Assembly (NCBI RefSeq): GCF_048323675.1
Contig: NZ_JBLWFK010000001.1
Coordinates: 620,001 to 684,000, forward strand
Direction: 5' to 3'
DNA from: Mangrovimicrobium sp048323675
GTDB lineage: Bacteria > Pseudomonadota > Gammaproteobacteria > Pseudomonadales > Halieaceae
DNA length: 64,000 nt
A program made the translations under genes and the position numbers. Positions 28,924 to 37,940 of this stretch are shown here, one piece after another (position 1 is the stretch's first letter; every line of letters starts with the position of its first letter). Below the pieces are notes generated by a model, which worked only from the letters and a program-made list of their open reading frames with translations, was not told the origin of the DNA and ran no database searches.

Positions 28924-29448
28924 TCAGTTGTCTTTTTGCCAGGCGCGTTTGCTCAGGCCGGTGTGGTCGATGGTTGGCGCGTCCAGCGGCGGCATCTGCG
29001 GCGGCGGTCCGAAATCCGGGTTCTGGTACAGCGGGCCGGTAATATCCGCAGGACCCAGGTAGTGGGTCTGGAACAGCCGCCACTTGAAACGCAACTGGTA
29101 GTCTTCCTCGACGAAACGTTCGTAGTAGATGCCGATGGAACTGCCCGGTTTGCCATTGGCGAAAATGTTGTTTTCCGTGACGTAGGTGCGGGAACTGAGG
29201 TCGCCGTCCTCATCCATATCGACCAGGGGCGTGCGAAAGGTCATCAGTACCCGCTCGAAATTCGGCAGCAGGCGGGCGAGGTTTTCGACAATCGCGCTGC
29301 GCCCGCGCAGTATCTTCCCGCCTATGCGCCATTCGGCATCGCCGGTAAAGCAATTGCCGAAGGCTTCCAGGTCCTTGCGCCAGACCGCGTCGGCGTAGCG
29401 GGCGTGCAACTGGCGGATTTCAAATTCTGCGACATACAGGGGTTTCAA
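28924..29448 (-). CDS. SnoaL/NTF2-like protein
   Basis: A 174-residue protein with the NTF2-like pattern: N-terminal helix EIRQLHARYADAVWRKDLEAFGNCF, GDAEWRIGG, GRSAIVENLARLL, then beta strands with RTYVTENN and YYERFVEEDY. The SnoaL group includes polyketide cyclases, steroid isomerases and small hydratases or decarboxylases. The start is TTG 29448, set by a strong GGAGGAG eight bases upstream; no ATG or GTG is in place. The ribosome site lies inside the truncated oxidoreductase frame, so the two overlap by 29 bases. It is probably in one transcript with the TonB receptor. Confidence 0.75.
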   Translation of the reverse strand: MKPLYVAEFEIRQLHARYADAVWRKDLEAFGNCFTGDAEWRIGGKILRGRSAIVENLARLLPNFERVLMTFRTPLVDMDEDGDLSSRTYVTENNIFANGKPGSSIGIYYERFVEEDYQLRFKWRLFQTHYLGPADITGPLYQNPDFGPPPQMPPLDAPTIDHTGLSKRAWQKDN

Positions 29449-29671
29449 CGGGATGGCTCCTCCGGTCCGGGTGCATGGACATGGACAACATGATCAGGCC
29501 GCAGCCGCCATCCTTCATGCGCGCTGCGTTGTAGTGGATGTAATCGTCCGAGGGTTTGCTGCCCACGGTCATCGGGACCGCGTGGGGCGGCGAATAGAAA
29601 CGGTTGCGTAGTTCAACCGGGCCCAGCCGGGTGGGGCTGAAGACCCTGGGGTACTTCGGGTGCGCTGTCAT
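29420..29671 (-). pseudogene. Truncated old-yellow-enzyme-type oxidoreductase (N-terminus only)
   Basis: An 83-residue frame starting at ATG 29671. Its first 65 or so residues match the start of FMN-dependent OYE/2,4-dienoyl-CoA-reductase-like enzymes: YPRVFSPTRLGPVELRNRF, then a DDYIHYNAARMKDGGCGLIM segment. Intact proteins are several hundred residues long. After LSMSMH the similarity stops and an unrelated short tail runs into the SnoaL gene. It looks like a deletion that removed the rest of the gene and joined its promoter and start to the SnoaL gene. It may survive as a translated leader. Confidence 0.7.
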
Positions 29672-29710
29672 TCTTGTTATGTCCTGACGTCGGCGCGCGC
29701 GGCGCGATGT

Positions 29711-29726
29711 CTGAGCGATTGCTCAG
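29711..29726. promoter_or_regulatory. Palindromic operator, copy 1 (leftward promoter side)
   Basis: CTGAGCGATTGCTCAG is a palindrome broken only at the central base pair. It lies 40 bases upstream of the leftward OYE/SnoaL/TonB transcript and matches the site at 29884. TGAGC-N4-GCTCA symmetry fits a TetR-type dimer site. Confidence 0.65.
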
Positions 29727-29883
29727 GAAATTACGCGGGGACGCGAGGCTTGTCAAGCCGCTACCGATCCGTGTTGCAACCCGCTATTGGTCCCGCCCTG
29801 GATGTGCTGCGGCCGCGCGCTATGCACCACTAAGGCTGTTGTGCGCCGTCAGGCTGACTTGACAGTGGCGGGGGCTGCGCGTA

Positions 29884-29909
29884 AATTCCTGAGCGATCGC
29901 TCAGGAATT
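29884..29909. promoter_or_regulatory. Palindromic operator, copy 2 (rightward promoter side)
   Basis: A perfect 26-bp palindrome centred on TGAGCGATCGCTCA, with arms AATTCC/GGAATT. It lies about 95 bases upstream of the rightward amidohydrolase start. With copy 1 it brackets the 332-base divergent gap (29672-30003), in which I see no gene. Both arms of the cluster would be controlled by the same regulator. Confidence 0.7.
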
Positions 29910-30003
29910 GCCGGAAAGGGCACGCCCCGGGAGATTGCCCGAACAACAATAAAAACTGCCAGGTGCGGGGCCGAAAACAGTCTCATCCCGCGCGGAGGTC
30001 GCC

Positions 30004-31755
30004 ATGACAGCATTTGACACCCTGATTCGAGGCGGGCGCGTTATCGACGGTACCGGCTGCCCCGCCTACTACGCCGACATCGGCATTCGCGATGGCCGCA
30101 TCGCCGCGATCGGCGATCTCACCGCCTGTACGGCGGATACCGACATCGACGCCCACGGGAAGACCGTCGCTCCCGGCCACGTGGCGCAGCACGCCCATTA
30201 CGACGTCGCTTTGTTCTGGGATCCCTACCTGTCCAACTCCGGGGAGAACGGCGTCACCACGGTGGTCAACGCCAACTGCGGATTCGGCGTGGCCCCGGCG
30301 AAACCCGAAGACCGCGAGCGCACCATGCAGATGCTGGAGACCACCGAGCAGATTCCGGTGGCCCACCAGCGCAGCGCGCTGCCCTGGGACTGGGAGAGTT
30401 TTCCCGACTACCTCACCCGTATCCGCACCCTCGACAAGGGGGTCAATATCCTCAGCTACCTGCCGCTGAACCCGCTGCTGGTCTACGTGATGGGCGTGGA
30501 GGCAGCGAAGACGCGCAGGCCCGACGCGCGCGAAATGCAGGAAATCCACCGGCTGATCAACGAGGCGATGGATGCCGGCGCCATCGGCATTTCCATGTCC
30601 TCCATGGGCGCCGAGGGTAATACCCACCTCGACAACGACGGCACGCCCATGCCCACGGACACCCTGGATCACGATGCCATCCTGGAAATTTGCGAAGCCC
30701 TGGTGGCGCGGGGGGAAGGGGTCATCCAGTTGCTCTCACACCTGGTGATCTACGGCGACCGGGGGCTGACCGAGCGGGTCCTGGCGCGCTGCAAGGGCAC
30801 CGGGGTGACGGTGATCCACAACGCCTTCATCACCTCCGACCTGATGCCCGACATGCTCGATCGCGACCTCGGCTGGCTGGATGCGATGCGCGCCTGTGGC
30901 TATGACCTCACCGCCAACTGTTTCCTGCACCGGGGCTGGATCGAAGCGGGCATGAGCCAGCTGGACGTGGCCTGCGGCATGCTCAACGCGGTGCGCAAAA
31001 TCGTCGCCTGCAAAAGCGACGAGGCGCTCCTTTCCCTGTTGGACGATTCACATTTCGTCGAGGAATTCGCGGCGGAATATGCGGCGAAGGGCTCCACCAA
31101 TGGCGCCAACGGGCTGGAGGGGCAGATTGTTATTGCCGTGGGTGATGCGCCGGAACTGCAGAAGTACCTCGATCGCACGATTGCGGAGATCGCCGCGGAA
31201 CTCGGCAAGGGCGCAGTGGCCACCATGCTGGAACTTGCCACCCGCTCCAGCCTCGCGCTGCAGTTGCGCTCCCCCGAGGTGGCCTCGAAGGACCCGCGCA
31301 AGGCCGCGCGGATGCTGTCGCACACCGCGACGGTGGTCGGCGGCTCCGACGGCGGCGCCCACACCAAGTCCTTCGGCATGGGCCACGTGCCGACCGACCT
31401 GCTGATCTGGCTGGGACGCGAGGAGCAACTGCTCTCCCAGGAGGAACTGCATTTCCACCTGGCCCTGAAACCCGCGCGCAGCGTGCAGATCCGCGACCGC
31501 GGCGCGCTGCTCCCGGGCTATTGGGCGGATATCCTGGTCTACGACCTCGAGGCGCTGTACTTCGATACCCGCCGCTACGAGATCGTCCACGACATGCCCG
31601 GTGGCGACTGGCGGCGCAAGGGCCGCGCCGGGGGCTACGAGTACATCCTGGTCAACGGTCAGGTCACTCACCGGATGGACGTGCCGACCGGCAAGACACC
31701 GGGCCAGCTGGCCTGTGCCGGTAGCCGCCGCCAGAGCCGTCTGGCCGCGGTCTAG
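30004..31755 (+). CDS. D-aminoacylase / amidohydrolase family 3 protein
   Basis: A 583-residue amidohydrolase. The N-terminus DTLIRGGRVIDGTG is typical of N-acyl-D-amino-acid deacylases and dihydroorotase-like enzymes. The metal motif HxH is present as QHAHYD (about 62-67); the usual PGFID before it reads PGHVA. GISMSSMG and the late active-site Asp in GGSDGGAH are present. A family member would hydrolyse an amide or cyclic amide using one or two zinc ions. GGAGG lies before ATG 30004. A P450 gene follows after 26 bases, so they likely share a pathway. Confidence 0.85.
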   Translation: MTAFDTLIRGGRVIDGTGCPAYYADIGIRDGRIAAIGDLTACTADTDIDAHGKTVAPGHVAQHAHYDVALFWDPYLSNSGENGVTTVVNANCGFGVAPAKPEDRERTMQMLETTEQIPVAHQRSALPWDWESFPDYLTRIRTLDKGVNILSYLPLNPLLVYVMGVEAAKTRRPDAREMQEIHRLINEAMDAGAIGISMSSMGAEGNTHLDNDGTPMPTDTLDHDAILEICEALVARGEGVIQLLSHLVIYGDRGLTERVLARCKGTGVTVIHNAFITSDLMPDMLDRDLGWLDAMRACGYDLTANCFLHRGWIEAGMSQLDVACGMLNAVRKIVACKSDEALLSLLDDSHFVEEFAAEYAAKGSTNGANGLEGQIVIAVGDAPELQKYLDRTIAEIAAELGKGAVATMLELATRSSLALQLRSPEVASKDPRKAARMLSHTATVVGGSDGGAHTKSFGMGHVPTDLLIWLGREEQLLSQEELHFHLALKPARSVQIRDRGALLPGYWADILVYDLEALYFDTRRYEIVHDMPGGDWRRKGRAGGYEYILVNGQVTHRMDVPTGKTPGQLACAGSRRQSRLAAV

Positions 31756-31781
31756 ATACACTGCTACAGGGAGCCTGAGGC

Positions 31782-33035
31782 ATGAGTCTCGCAAGCCAGG
31801 ATGATTTTTACTTCGACCCGTTTTCCGCGGAGGTCATCGCCAACCCGGACAGCTGGTACCGGGAGCTGCGCGACCACCACCCGGTGTATTACAACCCGGA
31901 CTACGACACGTTTTTCTTCTCCCGCTTCGAGGATGTCTGGAACGTGTTGCGGATCGGCAAGAATGTCCTGCTCGCCACCGAGACCAACCTCCCCACCTCC
32001 GATTACCTGCGCAACAGGCACAACAGCGAAGCGCCGCCGCTGGCCTCCACCAATCCCATGGCGCCGGGTCCGCAGCTGCATTCGCCCTACTACGAGGCGA
32101 TGCACCAGTTGCACATCGGCCCGCTGCGGCCGCGGGCGGTGGCACAGTTGCAGCAGTTCGTCCGCCAACTGGCGCGCGAACAGCTGGATAAAATGCTGCC
32201 CCGGGGCCAGTTCGACCTGACCTCCGAGTACACCGCCATCGTGCCCGCGCGGGTGATCTGCCATCTTTTCGGCCTGCCGCTCAGCGTCGCCGACGAGGTC
32301 ATCGCCAGCGTCAACAGCATCGGCCGCTTCAAGTCAGGCAGGAACGGCGTCGACCTCACCAGCTTTTTCACCGAGCTGCAGAAATACATTGTGCCGGCGA
32401 TACAGGCACGCCGGGAGGCGGGCGCGGATGGCAGCAATGCCCTGGTCGACGGCCTGGTCAACTACCGCCAGGCGCCGGATAACCGCCCCATGAGCGACGC
32501 GGAAATCGCCGACCAGTTGGTCTGTGCGATGGTCGGCGGCATGGAGTCGGTGCCCAAGGTCTCCGGCGGCGGCATTCTCGAACTCTGGCGGCACCCGGAA
32601 CAACTGGCGGCGGTGCGGGCGGACCTCGACAAAAACCTCCCGATTGCAGCCGGGGAGATGATCCGCTACTGCGCCCCGGCCCAGTACACGTTTCGCACGG
32701 CACACCGGGATGTAGTGGTGGCGGGGCAGAAAATCCGCGCCGGCCAGCGGGTCGCCAGCATGCTGTACTCGGCGGCGCGGGACGAGCGCGAATTTGACAA
32801 CCCCGACGACTTCGTCTGGAACCGCGAGATCCCGCGGGTGATCTCCTTCGGCGCCGGGCAGCACCACTGCATCGGCAAGTACCTGGCGATCATGGAGGTA
32901 CAGACCCTGGTCCACGAGTTCCTCTCCCGCGTGGCGGACTTCGACATCGATCTTTCCGGGGCTGGGGGCAACGTCGGTTACTTCCAGCGCGGCTGGATCA
33001 GCCTGCCGGTACGTATAACGAGCCTGCGCGACTAG
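31782..33035 (+). CDS. Cytochrome P450
   Basis: A 417-residue bacterial class-I type P450, soluble. The haem-ligand Cys363 is in FGAGQHHCIGKYLA. The K-helix ExxR is Glu292 to Arg295 (EMIR). The I-helix oxygen-activation motif reads GGMES, with Ser in place of the usual Thr. No ferredoxin or reductase gene is nearby, so electrons come from elsewhere. GGAG lies before ATG 31782. It is in an operon with the amidohydrolase and probably hydroxylates the imported compound or its product. Confidence 0.94.
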   Translation: MSLASQDDFYFDPFSAEVIANPDSWYRELRDHHPVYYNPDYDTFFFSRFEDVWNVLRIGKNVLLATETNLPTSDYLRNRHNSEAPPLASTNPMAPGPQLHSPYYEAMHQLHIGPLRPRAVAQLQQFVRQLAREQLDKMLPRGQFDLTSEYTAIVPARVICHLFGLPLSVADEVIASVNSIGRFKSGRNGVDLTSFFTELQKYIVPAIQARREAGADGSNALVDGLVNYRQAPDNRPMSDAEIADQLVCAMVGGMESVPKVSGGGILELWRHPEQLAAVRADLDKNLPIAAGEMIRYCAPAQYTFRTAHRDVVVAGQKIRAGQRVASMLYSAARDEREFDNPDDFVWNREIPRVISFGAGQHHCIGKYLAIMEVQTLVHEFLSRVADFDIDLSGAGGNVGYFQRGWISLPVRITSLRD

Positions 33036-33052
33036 GCGGAACCCGCTTCAGT

Positions 33053-33544
33053 TCAGTTCCAGATGGAGTTCAGCAGGGCGACGAACACGAGCGCGCCGAA
33101 TACCAGCAGGGAGAGGAAGCCCAGCAGGAAAATCGTCGGTGAGTAGGGGAGGACCACGCCCAGCCCGCTCAGCAGAGAGAGCACCTGGAGCCCGCCCGCG
33201 AGAACCAGCACGGGTATGGAAATCCAGGGAAAGTGCAGCTTGAATCGGCCACTGCGCGCGACCAGTGCCCAGTGCACGAGCAGGCCGAGGCACAGGGTGC
33301 TGAATAGCACCATGGGCAGGCCCCAGACCAGCCCCGCTGCGTCGCTGATCCCGGCCAGTGCGTAGGGCAGCAGGGCGCATACGATCATGCCGAAGGACAT
33401 CACGATCAGCAACACGATGCGCGCCTTCTGGTCCTCCCGCCAGGGATCGCCAGCGTGCTGCACAAATGCGGCCACCAGGCCGGAAAAGCCGGCCAGCCCG
33501 ATACCAATTTCCGCGAAGGCGGCGAGCGCGTCCTCCGGCACCAT
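33053..33544 (-). CDS. Small multi-pass membrane protein, unknown
   Basis: A 163-residue protein with about five hydrophobic helices (near 10-30, 42-62, 68-92, 104-124 and 132-158). I do not recognise a family with confidence. ATG 33544 is preferred to 33574 because AGGAG lies seven bases before it. It is downstream of the PBP4-like gene on the same strand with a gap of about 145 bases, so the two may be separate units. Its stop is 17 bases from the convergent P450 stop. Confidence 0.6.
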   Translation of the reverse strand: MVPEDALAAFAEIGIGLAGFSGLVAAFVQHAGDPWREDQKARIVLLIVMSFGMIVCALLPYALAGISDAAGLVWGLPMVLFSTLCLGLLVHWALVARSGRFKLHFPWISIPVLVLAGGLQVLSLLSGLGVVLPYSPTIFLLGFLSLLVFGALVFVALLNSIWN

Positions 33545-33689
33545 CTGCAGGCTCCTGCAAGGCGAATACAGCATGCAGTATAAAAGAGATTCGGCGGGTC
33601 AGCCGCCCGCCGGGAGCGGGCTCCTTCCCGATGCAGCCAGGCAGCGGTGCCAAGGCAGGCCCTGGCGCAGGACCCGGGCTTTGCGGGAA

Positions 33690-35201
33690 CTACCGGGAGG
33701 GTATTTCACCAGCGGCGTTGTCGACCTGGGACACCGCTGTCGCGGCGGGCGGGTGGTAGTAGAGCGAGTACAGCACGCGATCCAGCACCGCCTGGCCGTT
33801 CCAGGCCGGGTCGTTGTTGACGATCGCCACCACCGCCCAGGTGGTGTTGTTGTTGTCGCGGGTAAAGCCGGCGATGGAGCGCACGTGGTCCAGGGAACCG
33901 GTCTTGATCCTGCCGCGGCCCTCCAGCTCGGTATTTTTCAGGCGTTTCCGCATGGTGCCGTCGATCGCGATGATCGGCATCGAGGACATCAGGTCCGGGG
34001 CGTAGGGGCTGTCCCAGGCGTGCTGCAGCAGGGCCACGCCCTGTTGCGCGCTCATGCGTCCCTCCCGGGACAGGCCGGAGCCGTTTTCCAGTACCAGGCC
34101 CGCGGTATCGATGCCCTTGCCCTGCATCCAGTCGAGGATCTCGCGGACGCCGGTACGGCGGTCGTCCTGCTCGTCGTCCGCGCGTTTTGCGGCGCCGATG
34201 GAGAGCAGCAATTGCCGGGCCATCACGTTGCTGCTCCACTTGTTGATATCCCGCACCATGGTGACGAGGTCCGGTGACGTGGTGCGCAATAATTCCTCGG
34301 CGTTTTCCGGGGTTGTGGCGAAGCGGTCAGCACCCGCGACAGCAATCCCGAGTTCCGCCAGTAGCGTGCGCAGCAGTGCGGCTGAAAACTGCTCCGGCGG
34401 CAGCAGGGAGAGATAGGTGCTCACCCGGCAGTCGCGGGGCATCTGGCCGCTGACCGTCAGGGTGACCGCGCCGTCGCCGGCGAAGGCCGGTTTCCAGACC
34501 AGATCGTCCGCCCGGGGGCAGGGGGCGCTTGCTGCAGTTTTGACCTGGTTGTCGAGGCTGACCTGTGGCAGGTCGGGGAAAGCCCATGCCCGGATACCGC
34601 GCTGGTCTGCCTGCAGGTGGATCTGCTGCAGGTTGAAATTACTCAGGTAGGCAGAGGGCTCGACGAGGAAGGGAGCCCAGGGGTTGTCGCCGTTGTCGTC
34701 GAAGCGGGGCTGTCCCGCCGGCAGGCGGAAGTAGCTCCCGTCCAGTACCAGGTCCCCCGCCACTTTGCTGATGCCCATGCCGCGCAGTTCGCTGAGCAGG
34801 GCCCAGAGCCTCTCGATAGAGAGCTTCGGGTCGCCGCCGAAGCGGACGTAGAGGTTGCCCTTGAGGGTCTCGCCCTCGAGTTTGCCGTCGGTGAGGATGT
34901 CGGTATCCCAGGTATAGCCGGGGCCGAGTAATTCGAGGGCCGCGTAGGTCGTCACCAGTTTCATGATGGAACCGGGTTTCATCGGGAAATCCGCGTTGAC
35001 GTACTGCGCCGTACCGGGGCCGTCGAGGGGGACCGCCGCGAGGCTCAGTGCCTGGGGGTTCTCCAGGGATTTGGTCGCATAGTCGATGATGTCGTCGGAC
35101 CAGTTGCCGGCGTAAAGGGCGGGCGCCCCCGATAGCAACAGAATAAATCCTGCAGCGCGGACTAACCCGCTCAGGCGACAATGGCGGCGGATAGCGTACA
35201 T
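33690..35201 (-). CDS. dacB: D-alanyl-D-alanine carboxypeptidase/endopeptidase (PBP4 type)
   Basis: A 503-residue exported S13 peptidase. The signal peptide covers about 1-31. Penicillin-binding motifs are intact: SIMK (Ser78/Lys81), SSN (323-325) and KTG (433-435). These periplasmic enzymes trim D-Ala from peptidoglycan stems and cut cross-links. Length is usual for the family, including the inserted domains between the first two motifs. Confidence 0.93.
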   Translation of the reverse strand: MYAIRRHCRLSGLVRAAGFILLLSGAPALYAGNWSDDIIDYATKSLENPQALSLAAVPLDGPGTAQYVNADFPMKPGSIMKLVTTYAALELLGPGYTWDTDILTDGKLEGETLKGNLYVRFGGDPKLSIERLWALLSELRGMGISKVAGDLVLDGSYFRLPAGQPRFDDNGDNPWAPFLVEPSAYLSNFNLQQIHLQADQRGIRAWAFPDLPQVSLDNQVKTAASAPCPRADDLVWKPAFAGDGAVTLTVSGQMPRDCRVSTYLSLLPPEQFSAALLRTLLAELGIAVAGADRFATTPENAEELLRTTSPDLVTMVRDINKWSSNVMARQLLLSIGAAKRADDEQDDRRTGVREILDWMQGKGIDTAGLVLENGSGLSREGRMSAQQGVALLQHAWDSPYAPDLMSSMPIIAIDGTMRKRLKNTELEGRGRIKTGSLDHVRSIAGFTRDNNNTTWAVVAIVNNDPAWNGQAVLDRVLYSLYYHPPAATAVSQVDNAAGEIPSR

Positions 35202-35263
35202 ACTCGCGACGCTCTGTGGTGAAAGACTTTAGCCTACGATAGCAGGACACGGGCTCCGGCGCA

Positions 35264-35282
35264 CCGGGTGTTTTTCACCCGG
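35264..35282. other. Stem-loop in the dacB/DUF4239 divergent gap
   Basis: CCGGGTG pairs with CACCCGG around a TTTTT loop. It lies in the 238-base divergent promoter region and has no U tail, so it is not a normal terminator. No function is assigned. Confidence 0.35.
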
Positions 35283-35439
35283 GCGCGGGCACCGGAATCG
35301 TCCGCACCGGCTACTTTTTCACCCCGTGATCCACCTGCGACGGCGGAGAGAGTGGCGCGAAGGGCGGTGAGAAAACAGTCGATTGCGGCTGACGGTGACG
35401 GCACAATAGGCACACAAATCATGGGGGCGGACGCGGTCG

Positions 35440-36258
35440 ATGTATCAAATCCATTATCTCGATTCACTGGCATTGCCCATCGTCCTGGTTCTGACCATTG
35501 CGTTTATCGCGCTGTCTGCGGAAATTGGCTTTCGCGTCGGCAGGAAGCGACTGGAGCGGCTCCCGGAGGGGGAAACTTCGCACATGGGCGCCGCGGTGGC
35601 ATCCACCCTCGGCCTGTTGGCCTTCATGCTGGCCTTCACGTTCGGGTCGGGAACCACGCGGTTGGATGAGCGTCGCGCGTTGGTGCTCGAATCATCCAAC
35701 GCGGTCAATACGGCCTACCTGCGCACGGCCCTGCTCAGCGAACCCTACCGGGGGGAGTCCAGGGTGCTGCTCGCGGACTACGTCGGGTTGCTGGTGGAAG
35801 GGGCTACCGTGGATCGCAACGCGGGTGACGCCCAGGCATACGCGACACTGCTGAGCAAGCGAGAGGCGCTGACCCAACTGCAGCAGCAGCTGTGGTCGGT
35901 GGCGGTGACTGCGGCCCGCGAAGACCCGCGGCCCACCAACAGCCTGTACCTCGCCGCGTTGAATACGATTTTCGACCTGCTGCAAAAGCGCTTTACCGTT
36001 TCCGTGCAACAGCGTATGCCCGGTGTATTCTGGCTGATGCTGTTTTGCCTGGCGGGACTGGCAATCGGCCTGGCCGGCTATGACTCCGGGGTGAGTCGCT
36101 CCCAGCGCAACAGCTCCATCTGGGCAATGACACTGGCGTTTGCCTTCGTTATCGTACTGGTTGTGGCGATAGACCGGCCGCGGGCGTTTCCGGTATCGCA
36201 GATGCCCTTGCAGGAGTTGCAGGCCAGGATCGGGTCTGCAGTGAATGCCGGGGACTAG
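35440..36258 (+). CDS. DUF4239-like (bestrophin-type) membrane protein
   Basis: A 272-residue protein with membrane helices at about 8-28 and 46-68 and a C-terminal pair at about 193-212 and 223-243. The middle is a soluble helical region. The two helix pairs flanking a helical core, and the TLGLLAFMLAFTFGSGTTRLDERR segment, fit the DUF4239 group. Function is unknown for the family. It stands alone between divergent dacB and a phosphatase gene. Confidence 0.6.
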   Translation: MYQIHYLDSLALPIVLVLTIAFIALSAEIGFRVGRKRLERLPEGETSHMGAAVASTLGLLAFMLAFTFGSGTTRLDERRALVLESSNAVNTAYLRTALLSEPYRGESRVLLADYVGLLVEGATVDRNAGDAQAYATLLSKREALTQLQQQLWSVAVTAAREDPRPTNSLYLAALNTIFDLLQKRFTVSVQQRMPGVFWLMLFCLAGLAIGLAGYDSGVSRSQRNSSIWAMTLAFAFVIVLVVAIDRPRAFPVSQMPLQELQARIGSAVNAGD

Positions 36259-36374
36259 ACCGCAGGGACCGCTACCGAACTCGAGGTCACCCGCAGGGCC
36301 GGGCGTCGGGGCGTAGCGCGCCCATCGCTTGCACTGCCGCTACTGACGTGAACCCACCAATTTTCGGGAACCGC

Positions 36375-37940
36375 ATGTACAGAATGATTCCTGGCATCAG
36401 GGCGCTGACACTGATCACCGCCATTGCCGTCACGGGGAATACAGCAGCCGCTCCGCGCATTGAGCAGGGCATCCAGTTTGGCGATGTCAGCGACGGCCGT
36501 GCCATCGTCTGGAGCCGTTCCAGCGAGGCCTCGCGCATGTGGGTCGAATACGCCTATAGCAGCGATTTTTCCGCTGCGCGTAAAGTACGCGGCCCTTACG
36601 CCACCCCGGAAACGGACTACACGGCAAAACTCGACCTGACCGGCTTGGCGCCCGGGCGCGAGGTATTCGTAAAGGTCTGGTTCGAGGGCCTGGATCACCG
36701 GCGTGAACGCAGCGAGCCGGTGAGCGGCAGCTTTCACACCATCGGTGAACAGGAAGATATCCGCTTTGTCTGGGGTGGCGATATCGCCGGCCAGGGGTGG
36801 GGGATCAACGAGGCCTTCGGTGGCATGAAAATATTTGCAACCATGCGCGAGGCGAGCCCGCAGTTCTTTATTCTCAGCGGCGACAATATCTACGCTGACG
36901 TGCCGATCCCGGTATCCGCACCGGCCGAGGATGGCGCCACCTGGACCAATATCGTGACACCCGAGGTGAGCAAGGCCGCCGAAACCCTCGACGAATTTCG
37001 CGGCCGTTACAAGTACAACCTGATGGATGACAACGTCCGCCGCTTCTACGCGCAGGTGCCGGTGATTTCCCAGTGGGACGACCACGAGGTGGTCAACAAC
37101 TGGTCCGACGCCAAGAGCCTCGCCGCGGACCCGCGCTATACCGAGAAAAATGTCCCCCTGCTGATCGCCCGCGCCTCCCAGGCCTTCTTCGAGTACTCGC
37201 CGCTGCGCCGGCACGACGAGGAGGAAGCGGAGCGCATCTACCGCAAACTCTCCTATGGCAGCCTGCTGGACGTGTTCGTGCTGGACATGCGCAGCTACCG
37301 CGGCCCCAACACCGGTAACCGGCAGACGCAGGAGGGGCCGGAGACGGCGTTCCTGGGCGACCCGCAGATCGACTGGCTGCTGGATGCGCTGAGCAGTTCC
37401 GACGCCGTGTGGAAAGTCATCGCCGCCGACATGCCCATCGGGCTCAACATCGACGACGACTTCGGCCACAACCCGCCGCGGCGCTGGGAAGGCATTGCCA
37501 ATGGCGACGACGGCCCGGCGGCCGGACGCGAACTCGAGATCGCCCGCCTGTTGCGCGGCATCAAGCAACGGCAGGTGCACAACCTCGTATGGCTGACGGC
37601 GGACGTGCACTACGCCGCCGCGCACTTCTACAACCCGGCGCGGGCTGCGACCGCGGACTTCCTGCCTTTCTGGGAGTTCGTTGCGGGCCCCCTCAACGCG
37701 GGTTCCTTTGGCCCGAAAACCAAGGACGGGACATTCGGTGTCGAGGCGGATTTTGAAATGGCACCGGGTACCGAGGGCTTGGCCCAGGGGCGTTCACCCA
37801 TCGCCGGCCTGCAGTTCTTCGGCGAGGTGAATATCGACCATGAGAGCGGCCAGCTGAATGTCGCACTCAGGGATATCGATGGCGCGGTGGTCTACAGGCG
37901 GTCACTCGTCCCGGTCACCGCGAACCCCGGCGGTGGCTGA
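36375..37940 (+). CDS. PhoD-type alkaline phosphatase/phosphodiesterase
   Basis: A 521-residue exported metallophosphoesterase. The signal peptide covers about 1-27 from ATG 36375 (an upstream in-frame GTG at 36348 would only lengthen it). The N-terminal domain reads QFGDVSDGRAIVWSR, as in PhoD. The catalytic domain shows GGDIAG, SGDNIYAD, WDDHEVVNNW and LTADVHYAAAHF, which supply metal ligands. PhoD enzymes cleave phosphate mono- and diesters outside the cytoplasm. I did not see a clear twin-arginine motif, so Sec export is more likely. Confidence 0.88.
   Translation: MYRMIPGIRALTLITAIAVTGNTAAAPRIEQGIQFGDVSDGRAIVWSRSSEASRMWVEYAYSSDFSAARKVRGPYATPETDYTAKLDLTGLAPGREVFVKVWFEGLDHRRERSEPVSGSFHTIGEQEDIRFVWGGDIAGQGWGINEAFGGMKIFATMREASPQFFILSGDNIYADVPIPVSAPAEDGATWTNIVTPEVSKAAETLDEFRGRYKYNLMDDNVRRFYAQVPVISQWDDHEVVNNWSDAKSLAADPRYTEKNVPLLIARASQAFFEYSPLRRHDEEEAERIYRKLSYGSLLDVFVLDMRSYRGPNTGNRQTQEGPETAFLGDPQIDWLLDALSSSDAVWKVIAADMPIGLNIDDDFGHNPPRRWEGIANGDDGPAAGRELEIARLLRGIKQRQVHNLVWLTADVHYAAAHFYNPARAATADFLPFWEFVAGPLNAGSFGPKTKDGTFGVEADFEMAPGTEGLAQGRSPIAGLQFFGEVNIDHESGQLNVALRDIDGAVVYRRSLVPVTANPGGG

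Noticed and set aside
26038..29493. Plus-strand frames opposite tetR, the TonB receptor and the SnoaL gene
   Set aside because: They mirror the real genes and lack domains or ribosome sites.
33048..33653. Alternative 201-codon minus-strand frame over the small membrane protein
   Set aside because: The overlapping frame 33053-33544 has clean membrane helices and a proper ribosome site; the alternative is Arg/Gly-rich shadow sequence.
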